Assembly: GCF_003050835.1 (NCBI RefSeq)
Contig: NZ_QAOJ01000004.1
Span: 248,001 to 312,000, forward strand
Length of the DNA: 64,000 nucleotides
Reading direction: 5' to 3'
Source: Pseudomonas sp. GV071
GTDB lineage: Bacteria > Pseudomonadota > Gammaproteobacteria > Pseudomonadales > Pseudomonadaceae
Of the stretch, positions 53,304-62,080 are shown piece after piece (position 1 is the stretch's first letter; the number at the start of each line of letters is the position of its first letter). The notes under the pieces are model-generated. The model saw nothing but the letters and a program-made list of their open reading frames with translations. It did not search any database and had not been told where the DNA came from. A program made the position numbers and the translations under genes.

Positions 53304-54242
53304 TTAGGCCTGCGCTTCGATCTTGAAGCCATACCGCGGGAAGTGCACATGCACCACACCGCCACGGGGATCTTCGCGACGCAGAATCAGCTCCTCACGA
53401 CCGGCATACACCAGCTCACCGGCCACTGGATCAACACCGTAATCGGTAGCGGCAATGATCACCTGCTGGCCGGCCTTGAACCCATTCGGGTCTTCAAACA
53501 CTTCATCCGGCAGCGGCGCGGGCGTAGCGCTGCGCGCCACGTCCAAGGCTTCCTCGGCTGTCATCGGCGTCGACGAGCCATGGCCAAAACCGAGCACGCG
53601 GCCCAGCCAGGCGGATACCAGCGGATAGTTATCCACCAGCGGCGAGGTCACCGGCGTGGCTTTGAGGAACCACAGTTGGTGGGCCAGGGCGAAGTCGGCA
53701 TGGCTGGCTTCGCCGAACAGGAAGTCACTGCCACTGGCATCGAACTGGTGCTCCAGACGCGCCATCAGTTGTGGCCACTGGTGCTGCGCTTGCGCCAACG
53801 GCACACGGGCCGCAGTGCCACCGCTGAACAGACCAGCGCGGTCAGCGATAAAGGCTTTCACCGCTTCGGGCGGCAATTTGCCAAAACGGATGGCCACCGA
53901 ATCCGGCTGAAACACCAACGCCACGGCATGCTGAAACAGCACCGAGTCGATCCAGTTGGTAAAGCCGGTGATGGCAAACAATTGCTCAGCCGGGAACAGC
54001 GCCGGCGTGGCCTTCTCCGCTTCCAGGCGGCGAGCGATCAGCGCGGTATCGCAGTAGATATCGGCGCCAACCTGCAGCACCGGGGTTTTCCGGTAGCCGC
54101 CGGTGAGGGCCACCAGATCCGGCTTGGGCATCACCGGCGAAATCATTACCGAGCGCCAGGACAGCTGCTTGAAACCCAGCATCAGGCGGGTTTTTTCGGC
54201 GAACGGCGAAGTGGGGTAATGGTGCAGGATCAACTCGTGCAT
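53304..54242 (-). CDS. Glutathione S-transferase-family protein with C-terminal extension
   Basis: A 312-aa protein. Residues about 1-80 are a thioredoxin-like GST N-domain (ELILHHYPTSPFAEKTRLML, PVLQVGADIYCDTALI, with the candidate catalytic Ser/Tyr near YPTSPFAEK). Residues about 90-225 form the helical GST C-domain (FGEASHADFALAHQLW). About 85 further residues (DEVFEDPNGFKAGQQVIIAA to the end) are beta-rich and absent from ordinary GSTs. I chose the ATG at 54242 because of GGAG 7 nt upstream; the frame is open to 54308. Substrate unknown. Confidence 0.87.
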   Translation of the reverse strand: MHELILHHYPTSPFAEKTRLMLGFKQLSWRSVMISPVMPKPDLVALTGGYRKTPVLQVGADIYCDTALIARRLEAEKATPALFPAEQLFAITGFTNWIDSVLFQHAVALVFQPDSVAIRFGKLPPEAVKAFIADRAGLFSGGTAARVPLAQAQHQWPQLMARLEHQFDASGSDFLFGEASHADFALAHQLWFLKATPVTSPLVDNYPLVSAWLGRVLGFGHGSSTPMTAEEALDVARSATPAPLPDEVFEDPNGFKAGQQVIIAATDYGVDPVAGELVYAGREELILRREDPRGGVVHVHFPRYGFKIEAQA

Positions 54243-54308
54243 AGCAGGCTCCGGGGGCGCTTGATGAACGCTGAAGCTTACGCGGCTCCACCGCCCCGGC
54301 CTACCCAA

Positions 54309-54638
54309 TCAGGCTGATGACACGTCATAACCGGGTTGAATCGCCGCCCAGGCAAGCACCAGGTTTTCCTTGGCCTTTTTGCTCAGGCGCTTGATCGTGC
54401 GCTCACGGCGCAATGCATCGCCCTTGCCCGCACAACTCTCGACATACACCAAGGCCACCGCCGGGCTCGAATAGAAAAACCGCGCGCCCTTGCCACTCTG
54501 GTGCACAGCGAAACGACGTTGCGCGTCGTCGCTGATACCGCAGTACAACGCACCATTGGCGGCGCGGACGAGGTAGACGAACCAGGGTTTACCTGCAATT
54601 TCGACGACAGGCGTCGGGAGAGATTCGGGCAACGGCAA
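54309..54638 (-). CDS. GIY-YIG nuclease-superfamily protein (YhbQ-like)
   Basis: A small protein of about 109 aa with the GIY-YIG core: [27 protein letters not shown] (the YLV...YCGI pair) and the basic helix [17 protein letters not shown]. This is the stand-alone YhbQ/UPF0213 type, with possible roles in DNA repair or nucleic-acid processing. No ATG is available; the start is TTG at 54638 or 54632 and remains uncertain. It lies 66 nt upstream of the GST gene on the same strand. Confidence 0.85.
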   Translation of the reverse strand: MPLPESLPTPVVEIAGKPWFVYLVRAANGALYCGISDDAQRRFAVHQSGKGARFFYSSPAVALVYVESCAGKGDALRRERTIKRLSKKAKENLVLAWAAIQPGYDVSSA

Positions 54639-54671
54639 CGAGATAAGCCTGCAAGTAAATAGAAGTCATCC

Positions 54672-54769
54672 CCGTCGTCCCAGCGCAGGCTGGGACCCAG
54701 ATTCTAGGGTCGAACCGAGAACGTCGTAACGTCCAACATTCTGGGTCCCAGCCTTCGCTGGGACGACGG
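54672..54769. repeat. CCGTC...GACGG dispersed hairpin repeat, copy D
   Basis: CCGTCGTCCCAGCGCAGGCT at the left end and CCTTCGCTGGGACGACGG at the right end. Both halves belong to the CCCAG/CTGGG subtype, making this the most symmetric copy (about 98 bp). It lies between the GIY-YIG gene and an NTF2-like gene. Confidence 0.85.
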
Positions 54770-54809
54770 AGTTGGGGCCGCTATGGTAACCGAGGCCTCC
54801 TCAGAATAT

Positions 54810-55280
54810 TCAGCGCCCCGCCCGAAATGCCGCCAACCCTTTCCCCGCCTGCTTGCGAATCGCCCCCTGCACCAGCGGCGTCCAGCCCAGCAACGCACCC
54901 TTCGCGCCCAGCGCCTGTGCCGACCATTTCCACAAATCGAAGTGGTCGTGGTGCTCGACGATCTTGCCATCACGAAATACGAAGTTGGCCTGGATCCGAT
55001 TGACCACCATGCGCCCGGTGCCGCTGAACAGGTAGGTGGCCACCCACTTGGCGCTGCCGGTGTGCTCGTCGGCCTGCACGTCGGAGAAATCGAGGGAGAA
55101 GTTCTGCGCACGGCTGGTGAGCATGCGCCACATGTCACCCGCTTCTGCACCCTTCAGGTTGGGGAATACGGGATCACTGAACTGCACGTCGTCGGCGTAG
55201 CAGGCGGCCATGGCTTCAGCGTCCTGGCGCTGGAAGGCCTGGTAGAAGCGGGTGATAAGTTCGGCGTTGGGGTGGCTCAT
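54810..55280 (-). CDS. NTF2/SnoaL-like protein
   Basis: A 156-aa protein with the NTF2-like pattern: LITRFYQAFQRQDAEAMAACYADDVQFSDPVF at the N-terminus, then NRIQANFVFRDGKIVEHHDHFDLWKWS. A ligand pocket is probable, with no catalytic signature. GGAG lies 7 nt before the ATG. It is divergent from a GlxA-type regulator with a nested palindrome in between, so it is probably that regulator's target. Confidence 0.85.
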   Translation of the reverse strand: MSHPNAELITRFYQAFQRQDAEAMAACYADDVQFSDPVFPNLKGAEAGDMWRMLTSRAQNFSLDFSDVQADEHTGSAKWVATYLFSGTGRMVVNRIQANFVFRDGKIVEHHDHFDLWKWSAQALGAKGALLGWTPLVQGAIRKQAGKGLAAFRAGR

Positions 55281-55338
55281 GGCAGCTCCGGTGTGGATAA
55301 AGGGTGGCCCATTGTCGAGGCGTCAGCGCCGTCCGGCG

Positions 55339-55377
55339 ATTGGCTATATCGACAACTTTGTGTCAAATATAGCCAAT
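55339..55377. promoter_or_regulatory. Nested palindrome between the NTF2-like and GlxA-type genes
   Basis: Outer arms ATTGGCTATAT (55339-55349) and ATATAGCCAAT (55367-55377) are exact 11-bp inverted complements. Inside them GACA (55351-55354) and TGTC (55361-55364) form a second inverted pair. It sits centrally in the 120-nt divergent promoter region, an excellent candidate operator. Confidence 0.7.
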
Positions 55378-55400
55378 ATTCCCGTCTGGTTAGCCTCCTC

Positions 55401-56345
55401 ATGCTGCGTATCGCTCTGTATGTTTGCCCGCAAACCGTGTGCTCGAGCCTGAGCATGGCAATGGATGCGTTTCAGTTGGCCAACCAGTTGGCGGGCGAGC
55501 GGGTGTTTCAGCTGCAACGGTTCAGCCTGGATGGCCATGGGGTGGATTTGCAGTTCGCCCGTATCAATGTCAACGGTGCGCTGCGTCTGGCGGAAACAGC
55601 GGATCTGGTTTTGCTGCCCGCCACCGGCAGTGCTATCGATACCACCCTGAGCAGTAATGCCGCGCTGCTGCCCTGGCTGGCAGCGCAGGTGTCCCAGCGT
55701 TACCTGGCCAGCCTGTGCAGCAGCGCGTTTCTGTTGGGCGCAGCCGGCGTGCTCGACAACCGCACGGCCACCACCCACTGGAGCCTGGCGTCGACCTTTC
55801 GCCAGCGCTTTCCCTTGGTGAAGTTGCAGGCGGAGCACTTGCTGACCCATGACGGGCCGGTGTTCTGCTCGGGGGGCGCCCAAGCTGGCCTGGACTTGTG
55901 CCTGTACCTGATTGCCTGGCATGCCGGTGCCGATCTGGCGCAGAAGGTGGCAGCGGCGCTGGTGTTTGAACACCACCGCGGTGAGCAAACGCGCTTTGAG
56001 CCGTTGCTGCCGGAGACGCCACGCAACGACCCGCTGCAGCCGCTCCTGCGGTGGATGCAGCAGCACTACGCACAAGCACTGGACCTGCAGCGCCTGGCCG
56101 AGCAGGCCAATTGCTCACCGCGCACCCTGCTGCGGCGTTTTCGCGCCAGCACCGGGCTGACGCCCAATGAGTACCTGCAGCGCTTGCGCATCAGCGCCGC
56201 GCAGGCGGCGTTGCGCCAGCCCGCACGCTCGCTGGAACAGGTGGCCGCGCAGGTCGGTTTCGGCGACCGTGCGGCCTTTGCCAAGCTGTTCAAGCTGCTC
56301 TGCGGTGAGACGCCAGGCGCCTATCGCCAGCGCCTACGCGGCTAA
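55401..56345 (+). CDS. GlxA-family transcriptional regulator (DJ-1/PfpI-AraC)
   Basis: A 314-aa regulator. Residues 1-170 are a DJ-1/PfpI-like amidotransferase-fold domain ([50 protein letters not shown]), with a Cys in the nucleophile-elbow position. Residues about 215-314 are the AraC double HTH ([44 protein letters not shown]). The start at 55401 has a weak ribosome-binding site; the open frame before it overlaps the divergent gene. It is divergent from the NTF2-like gene with a nested palindrome between them. Confidence 0.88.
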   Translation: MLRIALYVCPQTVCSSLSMAMDAFQLANQLAGERVFQLQRFSLDGHGVDLQFARINVNGALRLAETADLVLLPATGSAIDTTLSSNAALLPWLAAQVSQRYLASLCSSAFLLGAAGVLDNRTATTHWSLASTFRQRFPLVKLQAEHLLTHDGPVFCSGGAQAGLDLCLYLIAWHAGADLAQKVAAALVFEHHRGEQTRFEPLLPETPRNDPLQPLLRWMQQHYAQALDLQRLAEQANCSPRTLLRRFRASTGLTPNEYLQRLRISAAQAALRQPARSLEQVAAQVGFGDRAAFAKLFKLLCGETPGAYRQRLRG

Positions 56346-56398
56346 GACAAAAGCCTTGGCAGCGCTTAGAATCGCCGCTGCCTTTAGGAGACGCTCCC

Positions 56399-57178
56399 AT
56401 GCTGATGGTGATTTCACCCGCCAAGACCCTGGACTACGACACCCCACCGGTCACCTCCCGCCACACCCAGCCGCAACACCTGGACCACGCTCAGGAACTG
56501 ATCAGCCAGCTGCGCGATTTCAGCCCGGCGCAGATTGCCGAGCTGATGCACCTGTCCGACAAACTCGCCGGCTTGAATGCCGCGCGCTTTGGCAGTTGGA
56601 CACCCAAGTTCACCGCCAAAAATGCCAAGCAGGCACTGCTGGCGTTCAAGGGGGATGTGTACACCGGCATGCACGCCGAAGACTTCAGCGAAGACGACTT
56701 CGACTTTGCGCAAAAACACCTGCGCATGCTCTCCGGCTTATACGGCGTATTGCGCCCGCTGGACCTGATGCAGCCCTACCGCCTGGAAATGGGCACCAAG
56801 CTCGCCAACGCCCGCGGCAAAGACCTGTATGCGTTCTGGGGCGACAACATCAGCGCCTGGCTGAACCAGGCACTCAAAGCCCAAGGCGATGATGTGCTGC
56901 TGAACCTGGCCTCCAACGAATACTTCGGCGCGGTGAAACGCCCGGCGTTGAAGGGCCGGATCATCAACACCGACTTCAAGGACATGAAAAACGGCCAATA
57001 CAAGATCATCAGCTTCTACGCCAAAAAAGCGCGCGGCATGATGGCCCGCTTCGTGATCAAGGAACGCCTCACCGACCCGACCGGCCTCAAAGACTTCAAC
57101 TACCAGGGCTACCGCTTCGATGCGGCGCAGTCCAAACCGGACCACCTGATCTTCCTGCGCGACGCGGCAGAGGATTAA
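56399..57178 (+). CDS. yaaA: Peroxide stress protein YaaA
   Basis: A 259-aa DUF328/UPF0246 protein. In E. coli YaaA lowers intracellular free iron during H2O2 stress and protects DNA. Family motifs seen: [15 protein letters not shown] at the N-terminus, [60 protein letters not shown] and [18 protein letters not shown] lies 9 nt before the ATG. It is a single gene between the GlxA-type regulator and the algD control region, ended by a long palindrome without a U-tract. Confidence 0.95.
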   Translation: MLMVISPAKTLDYDTPPVTSRHTQPQHLDHAQELISQLRDFSPAQIAELMHLSDKLAGLNAARFGSWTPKFTAKNAKQALLAFKGDVYTGMHAEDFSEDDFDFAQKHLRMLSGLYGVLRPLDLMQPYRLEMGTKLANARGKDLYAFWGDNISAWLNQALKAQGDDVLLNLASNEYFGAVKRPALKGRIINTDFKDMKNGQYKIISFYAKKARGMMARFVIKERLTDPTGLKDFNYQGYRFDAAQSKPDHLIFLRDAAED

Positions 57179-57184
57179 AGCATC

Positions 57185-57218
57185 GCGGCTGACCGGAGCG
57201 GCCGCTCCGGTCAGCCGC
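57185..57218. repeat. 34-bp perfect palindrome after yaaA
   Basis: GCGGCTGACCGGAGCGG and its complement (17 bp each side, no loop) form a perfect palindrome starting 7 nt past the yaaA stop, preceded by CATC as in REP units. No T-run follows, so it is more likely a REP-derived structure protecting the 3' end than an intrinsic terminator. Confidence 0.75.
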
Positions 57219-57925
57219 AATCCCTGCAAACGACACTCCGCGCTGTTATCTCGACGCCAATATCTCCGCACTTTCCCGCTATACAACTTATAACCAGCTA
57301 AAGTTCCCCGACCGTTGATTTGGGACTTCGCCGTGGATTGTCCTACGTTTAGCTGATGGCACTTTAACCAATCTTTAGTACTGGCAAAAAGTTATTGCAG
57401 CGCTTCACGCCCGCTACTCGGCGGCATGCAGCGCGCCTGCCATTACATTGCAATCATCGTATTTCTCCTCTGTATATTCCCCTGCTGCTAAACTCTGACG
57501 AACGGTAGGAACTATCATTAAATCGACGGGCTCATAACCCCGTAACGACTTTTTACAGGTTGGCTTTCTTAGTGCTGCCCCGCACTGGCCACCCTAACTT
57601 GCTGAATAAGCCGTAGTTGTTTATTCGCTATAAGTCGGCACATGGAATTGGCTCTTAACGAACCAACAAATGATGGAGAAGCAGGTAGAAGCAGACCTAC
57701 TGCAAAAGCCTCACCAAGGCTCTACGACCAGTGTTGGAGCGTAGGCCTAAGATCCGGGCGCATCCCTTTTACAACATGCCCAAACACGCATTCATTTAGT
57801 TGGATGTGACGTACTTATTATGCCTGCGCTTTGGTAATTACAACTTACCCAGCGCACAACAAGGGCGATGGTTAATCAAACCATCCACTGTTTAACGGCG
57901 TAACTCACAGTAATAGGTGAATACA
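57219..57925 (+). promoter_or_regulatory. algD upstream region and long 5' leader
   Basis: About 700 nt without a gene, clearly more AT-rich than the flanks. Upstream of the promoter (57219-57496) it should hold distant regulator sites (AlgR, AmrZ and similar are known to act far upstream in P. aeruginosa); I find no second exact AlgR box. The leader (about 57543-57925) has several GGA trinucleotides (for example ATGGA near 57644 and 57674), possible RsmA-type contacts, without a clear hairpin context. Confidence 0.5.
57497..57537 (+). promoter_or_regulatory. Putative algD promoter: AlgR box plus AlgU-like -35/-10
   Basis: GACGAACGGT (57497-57506) is the exact reverse complement of the AlgR consensus ACCGTTCGTC. 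Directly after it lies GAACTA (57509-57514), 17 nt, then TCATAA (57532-57537), close to the AlgU/sigma-22 pattern GAACTT-N16/17-TCNNA. Transcription would begin near 57543, leaving a leader of about 380 nt, very like the leader of about 367 nt known for Pseudomonas aeruginosa algD. Confidence 0.65.
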
Positions 57926-59236
57926 ATGCGTATTAGCATTTTTGGTTTAGGTTATGTCGGCGCAGTATGTGCCGGTTGCCTGTCTGCACGCGGCCACGAA
58001 GTTGTCGGCGTGGATGTTTCAACCGCCAAGATTGACCTGATCAACAATGGCAAATCGCCGATCGTTGAACCTGGGCTGGAAGCCTTATTGCAACAAGGTA
58101 TCGACACCGGCCGCCTGCGTGGCACCACCGACGTTGCCGGAGCGATTCGCGATACCGAACTTTCAATGCTGTGTGTCGGCACCCCAAGTAAAAAGAATGG
58201 CGACCTGGAACTGGATTACATCGAGTCGGTTTGCCGTGAAATCGGTTTTGTTCTGCGTGATAAAACCCAGCGCCACACCGTGGTCGTGCGCAGTACCGTA
58301 CTGCCCGGCACGGTTAAAAATGTGGTGATCCCTATTCTGGAAGATTGCTCCGGGAAAAAAGCCGGGGTGGACTTCGGTGTCGCGGTGAACCCCGAGTTCC
58401 TGCGTGAAAGCACCGCGATCAAAGATTACGACCACCCACCGATGACCGTCATTGGTGAGTTGGACAAACAATCGGGCGACGCCCTCGAGTCGCTGTACAG
58501 CGAGTTGGACGCGCCGATCATCCGCAAAGACATCGAAGTCGCCGAGATGATCAAGTACACCTGCAATGTATGGCACGCGGCCAAGGTCACCTTCGCCAAC
58601 GAGATCGGCAACATCGCCAAAGCGGTGGGCGTGGATGGCCGCGAAGTGATGGACGTGGTTTGCCAGGACAAAACCCTCAACCTCTCGCAGTACTACATGC
58701 GCCCGGGCTTTGCCTTCGGCGGCTCGTGCTTGCCCAAGGACGTACGCGCCCTCACCTACCGCGCTGGCCAACTGGACGTCGAACACCCGATGCTCGGCGC
58801 CATCATGCGCAGCAACGTCGCCCAGGTGCAGAACGCCTTCGACATCATCGCCAGCCACGACAAACGCAAAGTCGCCCTGCTGGGCCTGAGTTTTAAAGCC
58901 GGCACCGATGACCTGCGCGAAAGCCCGCTGGTGGAGCTGGCCGAGATGCTTATCGGCAAAGGCTTCGACCTGTCCATCTACGACAGCAACGTCGAATACG
59001 CCCGCGTTCACGGCGCCAACAAGGACTACATCGAGTCGAAGATCCCCCACGTTTCCTCGTTGCTCAACAGCGACTTCGAGAAGGTCGTGGATGACTCCGA
59101 CATCATCGTTCTGGGCAACCGCGACGAGCGTTTCCGGGCACTGGCGCAGCATGCCCCCGAGGGCAAGCAAGTGGTCGATCTGGTGGGTTTCATGAAGCAC
59201 ACCACCAACGGCACTACCGAAGGCATCTGCTGGTAG
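57926..59236 (+). CDS. algD: GDP-mannose 6-dehydrogenase AlgD
   Basis: Oxidises GDP-mannose to GDP-mannuronate in two NAD steps, the committed step of alginate synthesis. The 436 aa match the length of P. aeruginosa AlgD. Seen: N-terminal Rossmann RISIFGLGYVGAVCAGCLSA, ICVGTP-type CVGTPSKKNGDL, GVAVNPEFLRESTAIKDYD, the catalytic Cys C268 in FAFGGSCLPKDVRALTY (same number as in P. aeruginosa) and LLGLSFKAGTDDLRESPLVE. I chose the ATG at 57926, which gives the conserved start MRISIFG; a GTG at 57917 would add three residues. First gene of the alginate operon. Confidence 0.98.
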   Translation: MRISIFGLGYVGAVCAGCLSARGHEVVGVDVSTAKIDLINNGKSPIVEPGLEALLQQGIDTGRLRGTTDVAGAIRDTELSMLCVGTPSKKNGDLELDYIESVCREIGFVLRDKTQRHTVVVRSTVLPGTVKNVVIPILEDCSGKKAGVDFGVAVNPEFLRESTAIKDYDHPPMTVIGELDKQSGDALESLYSELDAPIIRKDIEVAEMIKYTCNVWHAAKVTFANEIGNIAKAVGVDGREVMDVVCQDKTLNLSQYYMRPGFAFGGSCLPKDVRALTYRAGQLDVEHPMLGAIMRSNVAQVQNAFDIIASHDKRKVALLGLSFKAGTDDLRESPLVELAEMLIGKGFDLSIYDSNVEYARVHGANKDYIESKIPHVSSLLNSDFEKVVDDSDIIVLGNRDERFRALAQHAPEGKQVVDLVGFMKHTTNGTTEGICW

Positions 59237-59253
59237 CCGTAAGGCCGAAATAA

Positions 59254-59355
59254 CCGTCATTCCCGCGCAGGCGGCGGTCCGACGATTCGGAATCCAGACT
59301 TCCTCAGGCAATCGCATTTGCCGCCCCTGGACCCCAGCCTTCGCTGGGGTGACGG
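59254..59355. repeat. CCGTC...GACGG dispersed hairpin repeat, copy E (inside the alginate operon)
   Basis: CCGTCATTCCCGCGCAGG at the left and CCAGCCTTCGCTGGGGTGACGG at the right, filling most of the 147-nt gap between algD and alg8. Left and right halves are of the two different subtypes seen in copies A-D. Confidence 0.85.
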
Positions 59356-59383
59356 CTAGTCTATAAACGCACAGGACACATAA

Positions 59384-60865
59384 ATGGATAGGCTCAAGCA
59401 GGTTCTGGCAGAAGGCGCCGGGTGGTTGTTCTACCTCGCCCTTCTGTGCGGACTCGCCCTCGCACTACCCCGCACGGTGTTCGACCCCGAGTCGAAAGAC
59501 TTTATCTTTCTGATCGGTGCGGTCGGCATCTGGCGCTACTCCATGGGCGCCATGCATTTTCTGCGCGGCGTGCTGTTTCTGTACGTGGTGTTTCCTCACT
59601 ACCGGCGCAAGGCGGCCAAGCTGGGAACAGCGGCTGACCCTTCCCACGTATTTTTGATGGTCACCAGTTTTCGCATCGACGCGCTGACCACCGCCCAGGT
59701 GTACCAATCGGTAATCCGCGAAGCGATCGAAAGCGGCTACCCGACCACCGTGGTGTGCTCCATCGTCGAACTCTCCGATGAGTTTCTGGTGAAGAGCCTG
59801 TGGGAGAAATACAACCCGCCGGAACACGTGACCCTCGACTTCGTGCGTATTGCCGGCACCGGCAAACGCGACGGTCTGGCCCATGGCTTTCGCGCCATCT
59901 CCCGGCATATGCCAGACCGCGATGCGGTGGTGGCGGTGATCGATGGCGACAGCGTGCTGGAGCCTGGCGTGGTGCGTCGCACCGTGCCGTATTTCAAGCT
60001 GTTCCCCAATGTCGGTGGGTTGACCACCAACGAATTCTGCGAAGTGCGCGGTAGCTACATCATGAGTGAGTGGCACAAGCTGCGCTTCGCTCAGCGGCAC
60101 ATCAACATGTGCTCCATGGGTCTGTCCAAACGCGTACTGACCCTGACCGGGCGCATGTCGATGTTCCGCGCGCCCGTCATCAGCAACCCCGAATTTATTG
60201 CCGACGTGGAAAGCGATTCGCTCGACCACTGGCGCCTGGGCCGTTTCAAGTTTTTGACCGGCGACGACAAGTCCAGCTGGTACAGCCTGATGCGCCTGGG
60301 CTACGACACCTTCTACGTGCCCGACGCGGCCATCAACACCGTCGAGCACCCGCCGGAAAAGAGCTTTATCAAGGCCAGCCGCAAGCTGATGTTCCGCTGG
60401 TACGGCAACAACCTGCGGCAGAACTCGCGGGCCATGAAGCTGGGTAAAGGTCGCCTGGGCCTCTTCACCAGCCTGGTGCTGTTCGACCAGCGCGTATCGA
60501 TGTGGACCTGCCTGCTGGGCCTCACCGTGGCCATCATCGCCAGCCTCAAATACAGCATCGCCTTCCTGCTCGTGTACCTCTTGTGGATCGGCTTTACCCG
60601 TCTGGTGCTGACCCTGCTGCTGGCCGTCAGCGGCCACCACATCGGCCCCGCCTACCCGGTGATTCTCTATTACAACCAGATCGTCGGCGCCCTGGTGAAG
60701 ATCTACGTGTTCTTCCGCCTCGACCAGCAGTCCTGGACGCGCCAGCCGACCAAACTCAACCGCGACCTTGCCAGCTTCCAGCAGTGGTTCAACACCTGGT
60801 CGTCCCGAACCATGACCTTCTCCGCCGCCAGCGTGTTTGTCGCCACGTTGCTGCTGGTGGTGTGA
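59384..60865 (+). CDS. alg8: Mannuronan synthase glycosyltransferase Alg8
   Basis: Inner-membrane family-2 glycosyltransferase that polymerises GDP-mannuronate into polymannuronate, the catalytic subunit of the alginate polymerase. At 493 aa it is one residue shorter than the P. aeruginosa protein. N-terminal helices (about 10-30, 40-70), cytoplasmic GT domain with D187/D189 in [13 protein letters not shown] and D294/D295 in [10 protein letters not shown], then C-terminal helices (about 365-430 and 475-493). All catalytic acidic residues are present. It needs c-di-GMP-bound Alg44 for activity (known). AGGA lies 7 nt before the ATG. Confidence 0.97.
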   Translation: MDRLKQVLAEGAGWLFYLALLCGLALALPRTVFDPESKDFIFLIGAVGIWRYSMGAMHFLRGVLFLYVVFPHYRRKAAKLGTAADPSHVFLMVTSFRIDALTTAQVYQSVIREAIESGYPTTVVCSIVELSDEFLVKSLWEKYNPPEHVTLDFVRIAGTGKRDGLAHGFRAISRHMPDRDAVVAVIDGDSVLEPGVVRRTVPYFKLFPNVGGLTTNEFCEVRGSYIMSEWHKLRFAQRHINMCSMGLSKRVLTLTGRMSMFRAPVISNPEFIADVESDSLDHWRLGRFKFLTGDDKSSWYSLMRLGYDTFYVPDAAINTVEHPPEKSFIKASRKLMFRWYGNNLRQNSRAMKLGKGRLGLFTSLVLFDQRVSMWTCLLGLTVAIIASLKYSIAFLLVYLLWIGFTRLVLTLLLAVSGHHIGPAYPVILYYNQIVGALVKIYVFFRLDQQSWTRQPTKLNRDLASFQQWFNTWSSRTMTFSAASVFVATLLLVV

Positions 60866-60910
60866 GTCGCCGCCATCAACGGACTAAAACCTTTGAGTAG
60901 GAATAACGCC

Positions 60911-62077
60911 ATGAATACAGCCGTCAACGTCAATGTGGTGCACGAATCCGAAGCCCAGCGCCAGCACGCCCGGGTGCGCCTGCCGGCGAAAATCCGCTTC
61001 AGCGGCAAGAACCGCGAAGTGGTCGAACAAACCGTCATGGACATCTCCGCCGGTGGTTTCAGCTACGGTGCGGTCAACAGCAACGTGCGCGTCGGCGACT
61101 TCCACAAAGGCAAAATGCTCTTTGTGATCGACAACATCACCCTGGCCATCGACGTGGAATTTCAGGTGCGCTCGGTAGACTTCGACGCCAACCGCATCGG
61201 CTGCCAATTCAGCAACCTGCGCCCCCGGGAAATCAGCACCCTGCGCCACCTGATCACCGCCCACCTGAGCGGCGAGTTGGTCAGCGTTGGCGAGCTGCTC
61301 ACCACCTTGCAGCGGGAAAACTTCACCAAGGCGCGCAAACAGAAACTCGGCAGCGGCATGAGCGCCTTTGCCCGCCTGCGGGCGGTAACCTTCAGCATCG
61401 CGCTGTTTGTAGTCGGCCTGCTGGCCTTCGGTTTCCTGTTCAAATCCATCTACAGCCTGTACTTCGTCACCCACGCCCAATCGGCCCTGGTGCAGGTGCC
61501 CGGCATGCAAGTGACCATGCCCCGTGAAGGCACGGTACAAAGCCTGATCGGCGCCGATGGCCTGGTGAAAAAAGGCGCGCCAATTGCCACCTTCAGCGCC
61601 TCGATGCTGGAAATGCTCAAGGGCCATCTGGACGACAAAGACCTGAGCCCTTCCAACGTCGCCAACCTGTTCAACAAGCAAATGAAGGGCACCCTGACCA
61701 GCCCATGCGACTGCGTGCTGGCCAAGCAATACGTGGCCGACGGCCAATACGCGAGCAAGGGCGATGTGATCTTCGACCTGGTGTCGCGTGAAGCCAAGGC
61801 CCAGGTGGAAGCACGCTTCCCCTACAGCAAATTCAACGAGATCAAACCGGGTGCGCGAGTGAACTTCCAGGTCGCCGGTCTTGATGACGTGCGCGGCGGC
61901 AAGGTGATCAGCAGCAGCCTGAATGACACCGGCAACCTGTCTTCCGATATCCGCGTGGTGATCCAGCCGGACGAGCCGCTGGAGAACGCCCTCGGCGGCC
62001 GTCCGGTGGAAGTCAGCAGCGACAACGGCCCGTCCTTCGGCTGGCTGATGGACAAAGCCATGGCAGCAGGACTCTAA
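60911..62077 (+). CDS. alg44: Alginate co-polymerase Alg44 (PilZ c-di-GMP receptor)
   Basis: A 388-aa inner-membrane protein that activates Alg8 on binding c-di-GMP. The N-terminal PilZ domain has R17 and R21 (RQHAR, the RxxxR motif) and D44/S46 in VMDISAGGF, the same numbering as the functional residues of P. aeruginosa Alg44. One transmembrane helix is at about residues 160-185, followed by a periplasmic HlyD-like adaptor region (VPGMQVTMPREGTVQSLIGA, SPCDCVLAKQYVADGQYASKG). The start at 60911 has AGGA 8 nt upstream. It links cellular c-di-GMP to alginate output. Confidence 0.96.
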   Translation: MNTAVNVNVVHESEAQRQHARVRLPAKIRFSGKNREVVEQTVMDISAGGFSYGAVNSNVRVGDFHKGKMLFVIDNITLAIDVEFQVRSVDFDANRIGCQFSNLRPREISTLRHLITAHLSGELVSVGELLTTLQRENFTKARKQKLGSGMSAFARLRAVTFSIALFVVGLLAFGFLFKSIYSLYFVTHAQSALVQVPGMQVTMPREGTVQSLIGADGLVKKGAPIATFSASMLEMLKGHLDDKDLSPSNVANLFNKQMKGTLTSPCDCVLAKQYVADGQYASKGDVIFDLVSREAKAQVEARFPYSKFNEIKPGARVNFQVAGLDDVRGGKVISSSLNDTGNLSSDIRVVIQPDEPLENALGGRPVEVSSDNGPSFGWLMDKAMAAGL

Positions 62078-62080
62078 GTT

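Noticed and set aside
57219..57925. A possible small RNA or short protein in the algD upstream region
   Set aside because: No promoter-terminator pair or coding signal other than the algD promoter itself; AT-richness and length are expected of the algD control region.
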